From Vitrella brassicaformis (lineage: Eukaryota > Sar > Vitrellaceae), in contig CDMY01000221.1 of the NCBI GenBank assembly GCA_001179505.1, positions 111,912 to 162,635 of the forward strand: 50,724 nt of DNA, read 5' to 3'. Shown one piece after another: positions 1 to 14,171 of the stretch (position 1 is its first letter; each line of letters starts with the position of its first letter). Both the position numbers and the translations under genes were made by a program. The notes beneath the pieces are model-generated. The model did no database searches, was not told where the DNA came from, and saw only the letters and a program-made list of their open reading frames with translations.

Positions 1-32
1 ACCGATGTATTAGCTATCGCTGGCTCACTCAC

Positions 33-1877
33 CGAATGCCCACATGTCGGACTCGCGTCCGTAGGACTCGCCGCGGCACAGCTCCGGGCTCATGAAGTAG
101 GGCGTGCCCACGGACGTCTGGGCCATGGCCGACGTGTTGGACAGCGCCTTGGCGATCCCAAAGTCACCCAACTTGATGCTGTTCTCCTGCAGACAGACAG
201 ACAGCCAAGTCAGCGGTGTGTGTGTGTGGGGTGTGTGGGGTGCGTGTGTGGATGGTGGTGCTGGTTTTCCTGATGCTGACTGACTTTGGTGAGGAAGAGG
301 TTTTGCGACTTGAGGTCTCTGTGGAGGATGCTCTTTGAGTGGAGGGACATGATGCCCAAAACTATCTGAGCGATCCAATCTGACACACATACATCAGAAG
401 GCATACAAACAAACTGTGTGTGGTGGGGTGGGGTGCAGCACGTGTGTGAAGTGGGCACCGACCGGTGATTTGTTCGTGTGGGAACTTCTGGCCCCTCTCC
501 CTGGTGTCGCGGATCTTGTGGTACAGATTCCCGCCCTCAGCATACTCCTACGACCGCACACGCACACGCACACGCACATCCATCCATCCACTCATGCACA
601 CATCTCTCTCGTCACACAGCCAGACATCCTCTCTCTCTGTGTGTGTGTGTGTGTGTGTGTGCCCACCATGACGATGCTGATAGTGTCGTCGCTGATCCAG
701 CTGTCGTAATAGCGCACGACAGTGGGACCGGACAGCAACTGAACATACACACACACACACACACACGCATTCGTGCATCCATCCATCCATCCATCCATTG
801 GTCCACACGCTGGCTGGCTGACTTTGAGAAGGACGACTTCGTTTTCAGCCAGCTTGCGCTCAGCGTCGGACATGTACTCGGTCTTGATCTCCTTGAGAGC
901 CAAGATCTCATTGTCACGCACACGACGAACCAAATGCACAGACCTGACACACAGACAGACAGACAGACAGACGGACGACTCACATGTGCATCTGAGTGTC
1001 CGCAGCTAGCTATGTGTGCGACACGCACCCCGAGGCGCCTCTGCCGATGGTTTCCAGCCGCTCGTAGACCTCGTTGCCGGCCGGCTTGGCCTTGTTCTTT
1101 TTCCCGAAGTACTTGTACACCCCCTTCAACACCTGCACAGGCACAGGCACACAGCCAGTGAGTGACACACAGACACAGACACAGTAGTGGGTGGATTGGG
1201 AGAGGGAGGGGAGCGAGTGAAGGGTATGGTTGCAATATGCCTGCCTGCAGCTGAATGGGTTTGACGAGGTAGTCTTTGGCGCCCCGGTCGATGCACATGG
1301 AAATGATCGACACCTCCTCGTTGGCACTCATCATCACCACCGGCACGTCAGCCAACCGGTGGTCCTCCTTCAAATGAGTCAGCAACTCTATACCATCCTG
1401 CCACCAGCCAAACAACACGACCAGCCAGCCCCACACAGACACACACACAATAAGACAGTCAATGTGAGAATATGTCGGTCGGTGTGCCTGCCTGTCTGTC
1501 TGTCTGTCTGTTAACTCCCCGCCCCCCCTCTGACCATTTCAGGCATGACAATGTCACACAGCACGAGATCGATGAAGTCCTCGTCGCCCCGCGCCTCGGC
1601 CTCCTCCGCCATGCGGGTCATCCCATCCAGTGCCAGCGCACCATTGTCAAACGCACTCACTGCACACCACACACCGAAAGAACGAAACACAGCAAAAGAC
1701 AGACAGACAGTGTGGTTGGTCCTTCTTCCACGTGTCTGTCGTCTGTCGTGTTGTGTGTTGGGGTGAGGGGCACGAACCCTTGTATCCACAGAGTGTGAGG
1801 ATGTCGATGAGTGCCAGCCGCTGGAAGGCGTTGTCCTCCACCAACACGATGTGCCGCGTCTGGCTCACTATCGACAT
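33..1877 (-). CDS. Response-regulator receiver domain fused to NEK-type Ser/Thr kinase (3' end outside window)
   Basis: Nine exons are seen: 1877-1778, 1659-1535, 1397-1245, 1132-1029, 943-823, 738-667, 547-463, 379-285 and 186-33. All phases agree, and the gene runs off the window start. Residues 1-125 form a complete two-component receiver: acidic pair E14/D15, phospho-acceptor D69 in CDIVMPEM, S99 and K121. After a basic linker comes a protein kinase: Gly loop GRGASGSV (about 156-163), Lys178 in ALKEIK, HRDLKSQN (273-280), DFG (293-295) and GTPYFMSPE. The KLGDFGIAK and GTPYFMSPE wording is NEK-like. Intron 3 uses a GC donor at 1244. By family knowledge the receiver accepts phosphate from a histidine kinase or phosphotransfer protein, so this protein would convert a phosphorelay into Ser/Thr phosphorylation. 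That coupling is inferred. No signal peptide is seen, so it is probably cytosolic. It is divergent from NAA35. Confidence 0.9.
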
Positions 1878-2284
1878 GATGACTCCTCACCGCCGAACAA
1901 ACACTCAAATGGATGGCCCAGCAAAGAGGAAGAGCACACGGACGGCTGTGAGTGAGTGAGGCCCCTCTGCCGACTCAAAAATCCCTGCTCTGCTGTAGAG
2001 GGAGGCCTCTGCGCCTTCAGCTTATTTATTGATGGTTGTTTCTGCCTTGCCTGTTTCTGTCGTTCGAAGGCGGGGGCTCGGGCTGCGTGGGAGCCCTTCC
2101 GACGACTTGTCCAGTGCTGTTCTCGTGTTTCTTTTCCCCTTCCCCTTTCCTGCGAGCCAAGCTCGCAGCCCGGCTTCCGTGAAACCACACAGGGGAGGTA
2201 GTGAAGCCGGATGAAGGCAAGATGAGCAGCCTTCTCCCCAGCAGAGGCGTGTGTATCAGCACTTGACGCGAGGTGAGGCCGGCC
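1878..2284. promoter_or_regulatory. Divergent intergenic region between the receiver-kinase gene and NAA35
   Basis: This 407-bp gap lies between the two start codons and holds no convincing coding sequence. It presumably carries both 5' UTRs and a bidirectional promoter. A near-palindromic pair, TGCGAGCC then AAGCTCGCA, lies at 2151-2167. It matches the element seen in the other divergent promoters of this window. Confidence 0.6.
2151..2167. promoter_or_regulatory. GCGAGC element, inverted pair
   Basis: TGCGAGCC (2151-2158) is followed directly by AAGCTCGCA (2159-2167), so the GCGAGC core is present on both strands. It lies about 120 bp upstream of the NAA35 ATG. A regulatory role is inferred only from recurrence in other divergent promoters. 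Confidence 0.5.
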
Positions 2285-5200
2285 ATGGATGACGAGGCGT
2301 CCCGTAAGCCAAAGAAGACCAGGAGAGGAGGCAAGTCAAAGAGGAAAAAGGACGACGGAACACCAGCACCCACAGATCCACCGCCAGCGCCACCACCGCC
2401 CGAAGACGAGGCAACAGATGCCGTCCAACCGCCCTCATCTTCGTCGGCAGATCTGCCTGGGCCTGCGCCGGCTGCAGCAGCAGAAGCTGCAACTGCAGCA
2501 GCTGCAACTGTAGGGGGTGGAGCGGTGCTGCAGGCTGAGGAAGCGCCTGGTCACGGTCATGCGGATGTGGCAGTGACCGGCGAGGACACTGGGGATGTGG
2601 TCGAGTGCGCGTGGAAGGACATCACCCAAGTGGTCAGGCAGGCGCCCAAAGGTCAGTCCGTCAGTGAGCCACCCACTCAGTCAGTCAGTCAGTCAGTCAG
2701 TCAAATTGACGGGGCGGGGGAGTGCTCACTCTCACTCCCTCTGCATGGACTGGCTGTGCCTGTGTGTGCTGATTGCATATACGCCATCCACCGATGCATC
2801 TGTCCATCCATATGTCCATCAGAGATGCCGCTAGGCCACTACGTGGCGAGCAACCGTTTCTCGCTGGAGCACGGCCTCAACTGCATCGAGATGATGGACC
2901 CCAAGATGGACAGCGGCATCCACCCGCAGCGCAGGCTCACTGTCGACAAGTGCCGGCGCAAGAGGCTCGTCCCCACGACCCTCTCCGGCCGCATGCTGCA
3001 GAAGATCACCAACCAGCTGCTGGTCGTCTGGGAGCTCGTCCTGCAGGGCTACGCCCCCTCCTACACCCTCATGACCTTCCTCTTCTACCACGACACCACC
3101 CTCCTCCGACCATTCCCACTCCTCCAGGCCTTCAGCAAGGGCGTCTTGATCGCCTGCAGCGCAGCACTGAGGCTCACTTGCAAGTCAGACGTCATGGACG
3201 ACGAGGAGGCCTTCGCCAGCCTGGAGCACTTCTCGCCCCAGCCCCCACCCACCCCGCCGGTCGCAGAGACCCTGCGGGAGCTGGAGAGCGCCCGGGGGCA
3301 GCTGAGCGACGCGCAGAAGCGGCTCGAGGCCGAGGGCAAGGTCGGTGAGCTCGACTACATGATGGGCGAGAACGACAACCGCACCCTCGACACGTCCGAC
3401 CTGCCGGGCGGCGAGACGGAGGCCCTGGAGACGGCCAGGGAGGCCAAGTCGCTCCTGGCGCGCTTCACCTTTCTGCTGCACTACCTGAGGGGGCTGGAGG
3501 CCTTCGAGAAGCTTGCGAGCTCCGCCCCGAGCACATCCGCAGCCACATCCAGCCCCACCGCCCCGCCCTCGTCAGTGGTCAAGCAGCTGGATCAGGTGTG
3601 TGTGAGCATGCGCAAGGCCAAGGAGGCCTTTCACGATGGCTACAAGGTCATGTACTCGGCCCCCCCGCCGTCGCCCATCTTCGACATGGAGCTCATCCGA
3701 CACGAGATGACGCTGGGGGCGCCCCGGTACCCCCCGCCGATGGATGTCCTCGAGGCCGTCAAGAGCTTTCAGCTGCACCTGGCCGACATCCTGTTCGCCC
3801 TCGAGTCGGCACCAAGGGCCTACAGGCAGTCGTATGCCGACCTCTTCGCCTACCAGCGGGAGCTCCTCTCACGCCCCTCGAGCGACTCGGAGGCCCTCCC
3901 CCGGGTCATGTCCAAGCTCCTCATCGAGACCCTCCTCGACTCGGCCACACGTGAGGAGCGGTCGGCGGGCGAGCCGAGCGGCGGGTGGTCCACCCCCTCC
4001 ACACACACATCCACGACGCCTTCATCGTCGTCTCAGCGGATGGCCAACGGGACGGACAAGGGCAGCGGGTCGCTTCCCAACCTCCCCAGCACACGGGGGC
4101 TGATTGTCAAGCTCCTCGTCGACGCAATGGTGCCCAGCGAGGCTCTCGTCGAGCCGGAGGATGACGGCGACCACCATCAGCAGCAGCAGCAGCAGGAGAC
4201 CGAGGGCGCCTCCACGCCAGCCAGCGGCAACGGCAGCGTTGTGAGCGGGCCGAGGGACAGGAGGGGCAATGGCAAGAAGAAGAAGGGCAGCCAGCTGCCG
4301 TCGCTGTCGCCAGCGTCCAAGAAGGCTGACAAGGGCGGCGGCAAGAAGGCCGGGAGCGGCAATGCGGCTGGGGGGGCGGACGAGCTGGAGCTGGAGATGA
4401 GCGAAAACGACCAGACGATGCAGAGGTGTCGGCACGTGTGCAAGCGGTTCATCGACGCCGCGGCACTGCTCCTCAGGTCACTCATCAAGGTACGGACGTA
4501 CGTACGGGTTGAGCAGATGGATGGAATATATAGATGGCTGCAGTCACTGCAGTCAGGCCGGCCAGTGTAGTGTATTGATTGCGTGTGTCGTGTCTTATTC
4601 TATGCACGTATCGCATGCATCAGTTGGCCCACCAGCACAAGAGTCGGATCTACCGGAAGTTCACGCACATCTTCGCTGAGGTGGAGACGCTGCTGCCCCT
4701 CGCAGAGCAGGTCGACAAACAACTCGCGGACACATTCGGCGGAAACCTCGCCATCAGGTGGGGAAAACGACTTCCCCCCCCTCGCCACCCAACCCACCGT
4801 AGCGCGCGCTCACGTGTGTGTGTGTGTGTGTGTGTGATGATGATGATGTGTGCAGGGGTCCGTGTGTGCGATGGCTGCAGGAGTTGTCCCTTCAGTTCCT
4901 GGGCGAGCGGCTGGCGCTGGGCTTCGAGCTGCAGCTCTACGACGACGAGGAGAACTGGATGATCTACTGGTACGCACGATCCAACAATAACGACCCTCTC
5001 CGTCTCTTTGTCTGTCCATCGACACGTCCCCCTGTCTGTCTGTGTGTGCGTCGTGTGGTGCCCCAGGGTCCTGTCACGTGTGCACGAGTGCCGTGCAGCG
5101 ATCCTCAGCGAGCGACAGGTGGGTAGGTACCTAAGCCACAAAAACACACACAGCCACACCATGCAGTGCAGGCAATCAAGTCCCTGTCTGCCTGTGTGTT

Positions 5201-6301
5201 TGTTAATCAGCTGGCGTCTGAGGAGCCCCAGGGGTCGAGCACCATCGGCGGTGCCAACAGGCGGAAGGGCGGCGGCAGACTCGCCCTGGCGGGTCGGGCG
5301 GGGGAGGCACGTGACCGCCGAGGAGGTCCGAGTGAGCGGCCAGAGCCGCCCGCCGTGGCACCTGGTGTGGAGAAGACGCGCAAGCCAGCGCCGCGCCACC
5401 CGTCGTCGCAGCTCCTGTATGTCCGCGTGCAGCAGCTCGTTTCCGAGGGGCTCTGGAGGTGCGCAGGCAGACAGATTGGGGCATCGATGGATGGATGGAT
5501 GGATGTGGGTCATGTCATGCGTCTTGTGTGTGTGTCAGGTTGTTGTGTCACACCAATTTCGAGGCATCTCATCGGAATCAGCTCAACCGCGAGTACTTCC
5601 TCGAGGTCGAAAGAAAGTGGTTCGTCAGGTCAGCCAGCAAGAAACAGACAGACAGACAGGCAGACAGACAGATGGACGGATGGATGGATGGATTGCCATC
5701 ATACTGAACGCCTCGTGGTGTGTGTGGTTGGGTGGTGGTTGCAGGCTTGCGAATGCGTTGCAGCACGTGGAAATGGGCAAGATATGTTCGTCTCTCGGCC
5801 TGGAGCACTCCTTCTCCTTTAGGGAGTTCCACGACCAAAGCGTCCGCAGCGTCTGGCACGTGAGACACACACACACGCACCTACACGCTATGTTCTCTCT
5901 GTGTCCCCCCCTGCTGTGCACATCTCGGGGTGCTGTGTTGGTGTCTGTGTCTGTATCCTCCTTAGCATGAAAAGACGCTGCAGCGTGCGTGCGAGGCGCT
6001 GACTGAGGGTCAACAGCTCAACGACAAGCTGCTGAAGAGGAAGAAGGACGGCACCGAAGTGCTGCACCCCGAGATACAGGTGGGTGGGGGAGCTACAGAC
6101 TGCACTGCACTGCACCTGAGGCCCGTCATTGGGGGGAGGGGAGTGTATGGCTGTGGGTGTGGGTCGATACGTAGGCTGATTTGCTGGAAGAGATGAAGGC
6201 CCCGATGGAAGCCAACCTCAAGGCAGCCAAGCAGTGAGTAACCACACACACACGGGCAGGGCACACACCTGACCTGTCCACTCATCCTACACTCACTCAT
6301 G

Positions 6302-6347
<46 letters not shown>

Positions 6348-6672
6348 GTGCAGCTATGCGATGGCGATGAATCGGTTCATCAGCGTGGCCCACAAGCGCG
6401 CCTTCCTGCCCTACGTCCTGCTCACCGAGATCGAAATCACACAACACACCAGACAGCCGTACGCCACACACCACGTACCACAACCCTACGCTGCGCAGCG
6501 CAATACGATCCGACATGCGACCCATCCTGTCGGTCTGTCGCATGGCATGCACGTGTGCGCTGCGCTGTGTGCTGTGCAGTCCACCCCACCACCCGATGCC
6601 AACGCATTCGCCGCACCCCATCCCCCGCCCCTCCCCGCCGCCATTCCCCCCCGCTCCCGCTGGCGGGACTAG
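2285..6672 (+). CDS. NAA35: N-alpha-acetyltransferase 35, NatC auxiliary subunit (Mak10 family)
   Basis: Eleven exons keep phase: 2285-2651, 2823-4489, 4624-4757, 4856-4969, 5067-5118, 5172-5458, 5539-5628, 5745-5859, 5966-6079, 6175-6233 and 6348-6672, for about 1,107 residues. NAA35/Mak10 is the large scaffold that anchors the NatC acetyltransferase to the ribosome. The diagnostic Mak10 stretch CIEMMDPKMDSG lies early in exon 2 (about residue 143), preceded by WKDITQVV at the end of exon 1. The protein is longer than typical Mak10 (about 700-750 aa) because of a Lys-rich and Pro/Ala-rich N-terminus (first 110 residues), a Ser/Gln/Lys-rich insert encoded around 4000-4380, an Arg/Pro-rich insert in exon 6 and a Pro-rich tail. 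The smallest intron here is 53 nt (5119-5171). The start is the first ATG that gives the open frame. The catalytic NAA30 and the NAA38 subunit are not in this window. Confidence 0.9.
6302..6345 (+). repeat. TG microsatellite abutting a 3' splice site
   Basis: A nearly pure TG run ends at the AG acceptor (6346-6347) of the last NAA35 intron. It takes the place where a polypyrimidine tract would be. A CA-rich run follows the donor of the same intron (about 6241-6252). Confidence 0.9.
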
Positions 6673-7193
6673 GCACATAGACTCAGACGGACACAACACA
6701 TGACCCACTCAGTAGCACTCGTGTGCGTCATCTGGTGAGGATGGTGGGTTGATGGAGTGACTGGGTGGGTGGGATGGCTGAGTGAATGAGTCATTGTGTA
6801 GCTTTCGAGAGCGCACGTGCACGCTTGATGCGTGCAGTGAGTGCCTTCGTGGTAGAGTCAGCTGACGTTGACCTTCCCGTGTGAGATGGATGGATGGACG
6901 GACGGATGATACACACCACACCACACCCTTTCTTTGTGTGTGTTTTAATGCGTAATGACGGCCTGCCTTGTCTCGTCTGTCTCCACTCTCACACAAGAAG
7001 TGAGTGTCACGTCACGTGCAGGAGTCGAGTCTAAGAGCTACCCTCGTGAATGCATTTGCAATGCCGAGCCCCATTCACCGGCCACCACCTACGGTAGGCA
7101 CACATTTCTCTCTGAATGGGAAAATCCCCATGGACGCCAGTGTGTCCGTCCATCCATCCATCCATCGACTGCACACCACACCCGACCACCCAT
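6673..7193. other. Convergent intergenic region, no gene seen
   Basis: The 521 bp between the NAA35 stop and the stop of the minus-strand gene contain ATGG-type short repeats (6890-6905 and 7150-7166) and no conserved coding frame. It is probably two 3' UTRs. Confidence 0.6.
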
Positions 7194-8589
7194 TCATTCA
7201 CTTCTTCTCTCCCCCCTTCTCTCCCCACCGCTGTCGTCGCCGCCTTCTCCGTCAGATTGTTGCTGGTCTGCATCCGCTGCAGGCCTTGGCGTCGTCGACT
7301 CCTGCTGCTGCTCTTTTTGTTGCTGCTGGGTAGGGGTAGGGGTTGGGGGCTCGTCCAGCACATCGACATCAGGCTGCTGCCACGACAGCGTCCACGGCCG
7401 GCCCTCCTGTTTCTGCAGATCCTCCAAGATGCTCAGCGTCAGGAAGATAATCCTCATCTGCACCCCAACACACACAGGTGGGTGACAGACAGAGTGTCTC
7501 CCTGAATGGAATCAAGTACCCCTCCTTCCTCTGGGGGTTTTGTGTGTGGTGGAACGTACCGATTGCTGAAGCATGGCCTGCTCGATTGGCGTCCGAACCT
7601 TGTCGCTTCCCGTGCGCGAGATCATTTCCTCCTGAGGTGGCAGACAGCAGATCGAGATCCTCCTGCCCGCTCAGCCCGTGCGCTCACCAGCTTGAGCCGC
7701 CTGAGGTCGAATCCCCTCCTGTGGGCCTCCACGACGTTTGCCACGAAGGGGCTGAACTTCTCCTCAAACGAAATCGAGAGCTGACTCGGCGACTCGCGCA
7801 GCTGCGGCCATCTGAGAGAACACACAGCAGACCCCAAGCACTAGGAGATGCTGCCCGTGTGCCGGCGGTGTGCGTGAGGTCTGTGTGTTCATTGCATACC
7901 CGACGGTTTGCAAGGTCAGGAAGATCAGCGACATCCATATCGTCCTCAGCTCGGCCTCATCTGGCTGGCACAAACCATGGCAAAGAAAGGCAAACAAACG
8001 GTCGTGTACACGCGTCAAGCTGGCTGGCACGTCAGTCACCCATGTCACCTCACCCACCATCAGCGGCCTGCACACAGCGACAGACAAAAAACAGCAGACC
8101 AGATTAGCTATCGGATGCTCACTCAGTCGGGCACTCATTCACTCACTCACTGACCGTTCGATGGATGGCTTGTCGACAGTGGAGACCTCCAAAAGCAGCG
8201 CCGGCATGTTGAACCCCTTCTCGTACGCCGTTATCACGGGTCGGATGAACTGACGCAGCGTCTCCTGGTAGTCCTGCACACACACAGAGATCAGCACCCA
8301 CAGATCACATCATTAAGTGGGATCAGGCCACCGGATGACATGACCGACTGACCAGATCAGTCCTGCTGCAGGCAGCGATGAAGGCCTTCTCAATCGCCTC
8401 CGCCACCTCGTGAGTCCCCCCTCCGCTCTGCGGCAGCAGTGACATCCTCATGGGCCACCTGATGTGGTGGTGATGGAGCGCACCGCGATAGCTGGAACAC
8501 AGGTGATGCGGCCTTGATGGGGAGATGAAGGCGGCCGCGGTTGTGGTTGTAAGAGCAAGGCAGGCAATACAGACCAGCCTCCTCTTCAT
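7194..8589 (-). CDS. Conserved-looking protein of unknown function with bipartite plastid-type presequence
   Basis: Six exons keep phase: 8589-8353, 8273-8155, 8067-7900, 7811-7688, 7631-7560 and 7457-7194, for about 327 aa. I do not recognise the family. From the Met at 8589 the protein begins MKRRLVCIACLALTTTTAAA, a clear hydrophobic signal peptide. A Phe and a Ser/Arg/His-rich stretch with few acidic residues follow. Signal peptide plus Phe at the cleavage site is the established secondary-plastid import signal in diatoms and related algae, so plastid location is likely. The mature part is mostly helical in appearance, with two related Leu-rich stretches, IWMSLIFLTLQTV and MRIIFLTLSILEDL, that may be a repeated helix. 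The C-terminus is Gln/Thr/Pro-rich and acidic. An in-frame ATG at 8763 would give a longer N-terminus but would bury the signal peptide. Confidence 0.72.
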
Positions 8590-8813
8590 CCACCCCCGTA
8601 CGCTTGCCGCTCCAGCTCCTCGCCTCAATGCATCATGCTCGCGCTCAACCGCAAGATCTGCCTCGGCATCCCTTCCCAAGTCATCTGGTTGGGCCTGCAT
8701 CTCTCGTTTGCGACCTGGCATGATCTCCGGCCGTTGTCCGCTGGTTGACCTGGTCTCACCCATCAGAGTAAGCTTCGGGGAACGCAGACGTCTTGGCACT
8801 CTCTTTTTGAGAC

Positions 8814-8821
8814 TGCGAGCT
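8814..8821 (+). promoter_or_regulatory. GCGAGC element in divergent promoter
   Basis: TGCGAGCT lies 73 bp upstream of the ATG at 8894, inside the 304-bp gap (8590-8893) between two head-to-head genes. The gap also holds a repeated CTCAACGAAGC word (8842-8866) and no convincing coding sequence. Confidence 0.5.
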
Positions 8822-8893
8822 CCATTAGAGTGGGGGCGGTCTCAACGAAGCTTGTCTCAACGAAGCCTCTCCCCCGCTTCTTCCGATTCGACG

Positions 8894-10304
8894 ATGCTTT
8901 TTTTGCTGGGCCTCGTGTTTCTTCCCAGTTTGGTGTCTTCCGGCTTCCTTCCTGTGTCCACCAACAATAGCAATGCCATCGGGAAGCCCCGCGGTGTGAC
9001 GGCACCCGTTCCTGACCTCCTGGTAGGCTGCCACAGCCCCTTCCACGCGCTGCCCTTCCCCGTTCCCTTGAACTACAAGCAGACCAAGGCAGAGAAACAA
9101 GCATGGCTCCACGAGTATGTTAAGCGATGATCAATGATGACGAGACACAATTGACGAAAGACTTCTGCATGCATGCATGACATTGTGTGCAGTTACGACC
9201 AGCATGTGGCATATGCTGACCTTCCATACCGCAACTTTAGCGCCCCTGAAGTGCCAACAACCTCTGCAGCGTTCCCCAAAGGAGTTTTCCCTCGAAAGCT
9301 CTGTGAGGCTCGCTCTCAAAAATATGCATGTCACAAAGTGCAAATCGACCATCGTGACGTCTTTTCTCTTGATCACCGTGCGTGTCTGCTTTGTCAAGAT
9401 GGGTTCAACCCGGATGAGTTCCAGGTATTCTGGCAGACTCAAGAAGGGAACATTCTGGTGGACTCCGGCCGCTTGTGTGGGAAGAAAGATGGCGATTCCT
9501 GTATGCCCCGTAAGTGAGTTCGGGTTGTTGGCGTTTCCATGAAGATAAGCACGTCAGGTCATGAATTTCACATCCGTGTGTGCACAGACAAATGGCCGCG
9601 GGACGTGCTGGCCGGCCCCGTCCCGCACTACTGGCAGATGAACCTTTTGGACACGGAACAGATCCAAATCGGTAGGACGTCTTCGTCTTCGATGATTTCG
9701 TCTCAAGCGCTCCTCCGGCAAAAGTGTGTAAATGCTTTGTCTCCTGTCTGTATGCCCACAGCTCTCAATAATTTAGACCTGCCGCTCAATCACTTCACCG
9801 GAATTTGGTTCCACAACTGTCATCGAGTGAGACACCACACAGTGTGGGCTCCTTTTCTCGCAACACCGCTGTGCCATCTCCGAATGTGTCTCTCTTCCTA
9901 TCTTGTAGGACATGTTTTTCGAGGAAGCCATGCAGTTGGCCCCGGATGAAGCCAACCCTGGCAGGTATCTTCCGTATCGGGCCCCCAATCAGATCATGTG
10001 GATGGTGACCGCGTCCCTCCTGGCACATACGGAAGACGCCTATATGATCAACACCATCTTCCCCGCCCTCTTCTGGCAAGGAGAGCCGTGCGAGTGCGCA
10101 TTCGCCAACCAGTACTGCGCCTTTCATTCGGCGTTTGGACGAGAGATGTGCTGGCCATCGCACAGCGTGGCTCTTAACTTCGACATGAGCATGTCGGTCC
10201 TTGAGGGCCTCGGATGGCGCATCGCCGGCGGAGTGGACGTGGGGGACTATATCTCAGGAAAGGAAATATTCCAAAAATTTGCAACGATTTTCCAGCGTAT
10301 TTAA
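8894..10304 (+). CDS. Secreted or plastid-directed orphan protein, cysteine- and aromatic-rich
   Basis: Five exons keep phase: 8894-9114, 9193-9509, 9588-9671, 9762-9826 and 9909-10304, for about 360 aa. The N-terminus MLFLLGLVFLPSLVSSG is a strong signal peptide. It is followed by FLPVS, so a Phe-led plastid presequence is possible, but an N-glycosylatable NNSN and many cysteines (for example CLLC and CECAFANQYC) fit the secretory route better. Aromatic and His residues are frequent (GIWFHNCHR, NQIMWMV). No enzyme motif is recognised, and it could be an extracellular hydrolase or wall protein. Exon sequence is less GC-rich than in neighbours such as NAA35. It is divergent from the gene at 7194-8589, with which it shares a promoter region. 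Confidence 0.7.
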
Positions 10305-10349
10305 ATCAACAGACACCGACAAAGAGCGATGGGGGCAGGGAGAGAGGGG

Positions 10350-10384
<35 letters not shown>

Positions 10385-11318
10385 AGAGAGTGCTCGACGT
10401 CAAGACAGAATCGATACGAGTGAGGAAATCGATAGAACGAGCGGTCGGGAGGATAAATGACGGGGGGCCGGCGGAAGTGACGCGACTTGTGTCTGCAAAC
10501 ATTGACAGTCTGAGGTGGATACACAGACACGTACACCGAGCAAACCTTCATACGTCCAAGCCTTCTCACACATCGAAGAAAAAGACGGCTACATGTGTGA
10601 TCCGTGCCGTTCGACGCACCAGCAGAGCATGAGTGACGTATTGAAGTACACACAGCACAGACAGATGGAAGCCATTCGTCGCGCGGACGGAATCTTGCAC
10701 ACACGCAGTCTCACGCACCCAATCGAGATGCACACGCAATTGGCACCATGCCGAGATGCACACGCACCCAACGTTCATCGACTGTTCGTTGCACATGCAC
10801 CCGACCGATCGTTCGTTGCACACGCACCCAACCGACCTTTCGTCATTGCAGATCTGCCCATCTTGTGGCTGTTGGCTGCTTCCAGTGGCTAATCTGTCTG
10901 CAACTGCAGATATGTCGGTAGATGGAGGTGCGCGTTTTCCTGCGCCACGTATGTTATGGCCGCCGCGTGAACTCTACCTACTCTGCAGTGGACTCTGAGC
11001 GGATGGTACTCTTGGTTCATGTCCAAATGCATGTGTCTCCTTTCTCATGCAGCCGTCCACCGATCCAGTCATCCATTCAGACAGACAGACAGACAGACAG
11101 ACAGATATGCACAGGACACGCGCAGTCGCGACAGCAGCTGGTGCTTAAAGGAAAAGGCAGCGTGTAATGCAACGAGGAACGGCTGCTTTGATTTCCCACA
11201 AACAGGTCAAGCACTCACTTAGTCGCATTTTCCTCTGAAGGATCCCTGTCCGGTTGCTTTTATGATGTCCTTGTTGTTCCTCACTTGTTGTTCTGCCATG
11301 CAGCCCTTCGCGGGCGGT
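10305..11318. other. Convergent intergenic region with simple repeats
   Basis: About 1 kb lies between two stop codons. It contains a GA run at 10341-10390, a block of imperfect repeats of the type CACGCACCCAAC and TTCGTTGCACA between about 10690 and 10850, and a CAGA run at 11080-11105. I see no conserved coding frame, since the open frames here are repeat translations. Confidence 0.6.
10341..10390 (+). repeat. GA/AG microsatellite
   Basis: A near-perfect AG-dinucleotide run about 35 bp downstream of the stop codon of the preceding gene, probably in its 3' UTR. Confidence 0.9.
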
Positions 11319-14104
<2,786 letters not shown>

Positions 14105-14141
14105 CGGCGACAATCCCAAGACAACGCCAAGCTCTCGCTGT

Positions 14142-14169
14142 CGGGTCAAGGGTTTCGGGTCAAGGGTTT
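14142..14169 (+). repeat. Perfect tandem 14-mer in the phosphatase/FCP1 promoter
   Basis: The word CGGGTCAAGGGTTT occurs twice back to back (14142-14155 and 14156-14169), within the 117-bp gap between divergent start codons. It lies 3 bp upstream of the GCGAGC element at 14172-14186. Confidence 0.85.
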
Positions 14170-14171
14170 GG

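Noticed and set aside
548-1448. Long overlapping frames on both strands, rich in Cys-Val, Thr-His and Met-Asp-Gly-Trp
   Set aside because: They are translations of TG, CA and ATGG microsatellites in introns of the receiver-kinase gene. The spliced exons explain the region.
612-1448. 278-codon minus-strand frame containing part of the receiver
   Set aside because: It reads exon 3 of the kinase gene and then runs through intron repeats, so only the exon part is coding.
2773-4103. Long alternative frames inside NAA35 (Arg/Pro/His-rich)
   Set aside because: GC-rich coding DNA leaves shadow frames open. Only the Mak10 frame has family motifs and phase-consistent splicing.
11080-11105. Regular CAGA/GACA arrays here and at 44003, 5640 and 23345, considered as CRISPR-like repeats
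   Set aside because: They are pure tetranucleotide microsatellites with no spacers, in a eukaryotic genome.
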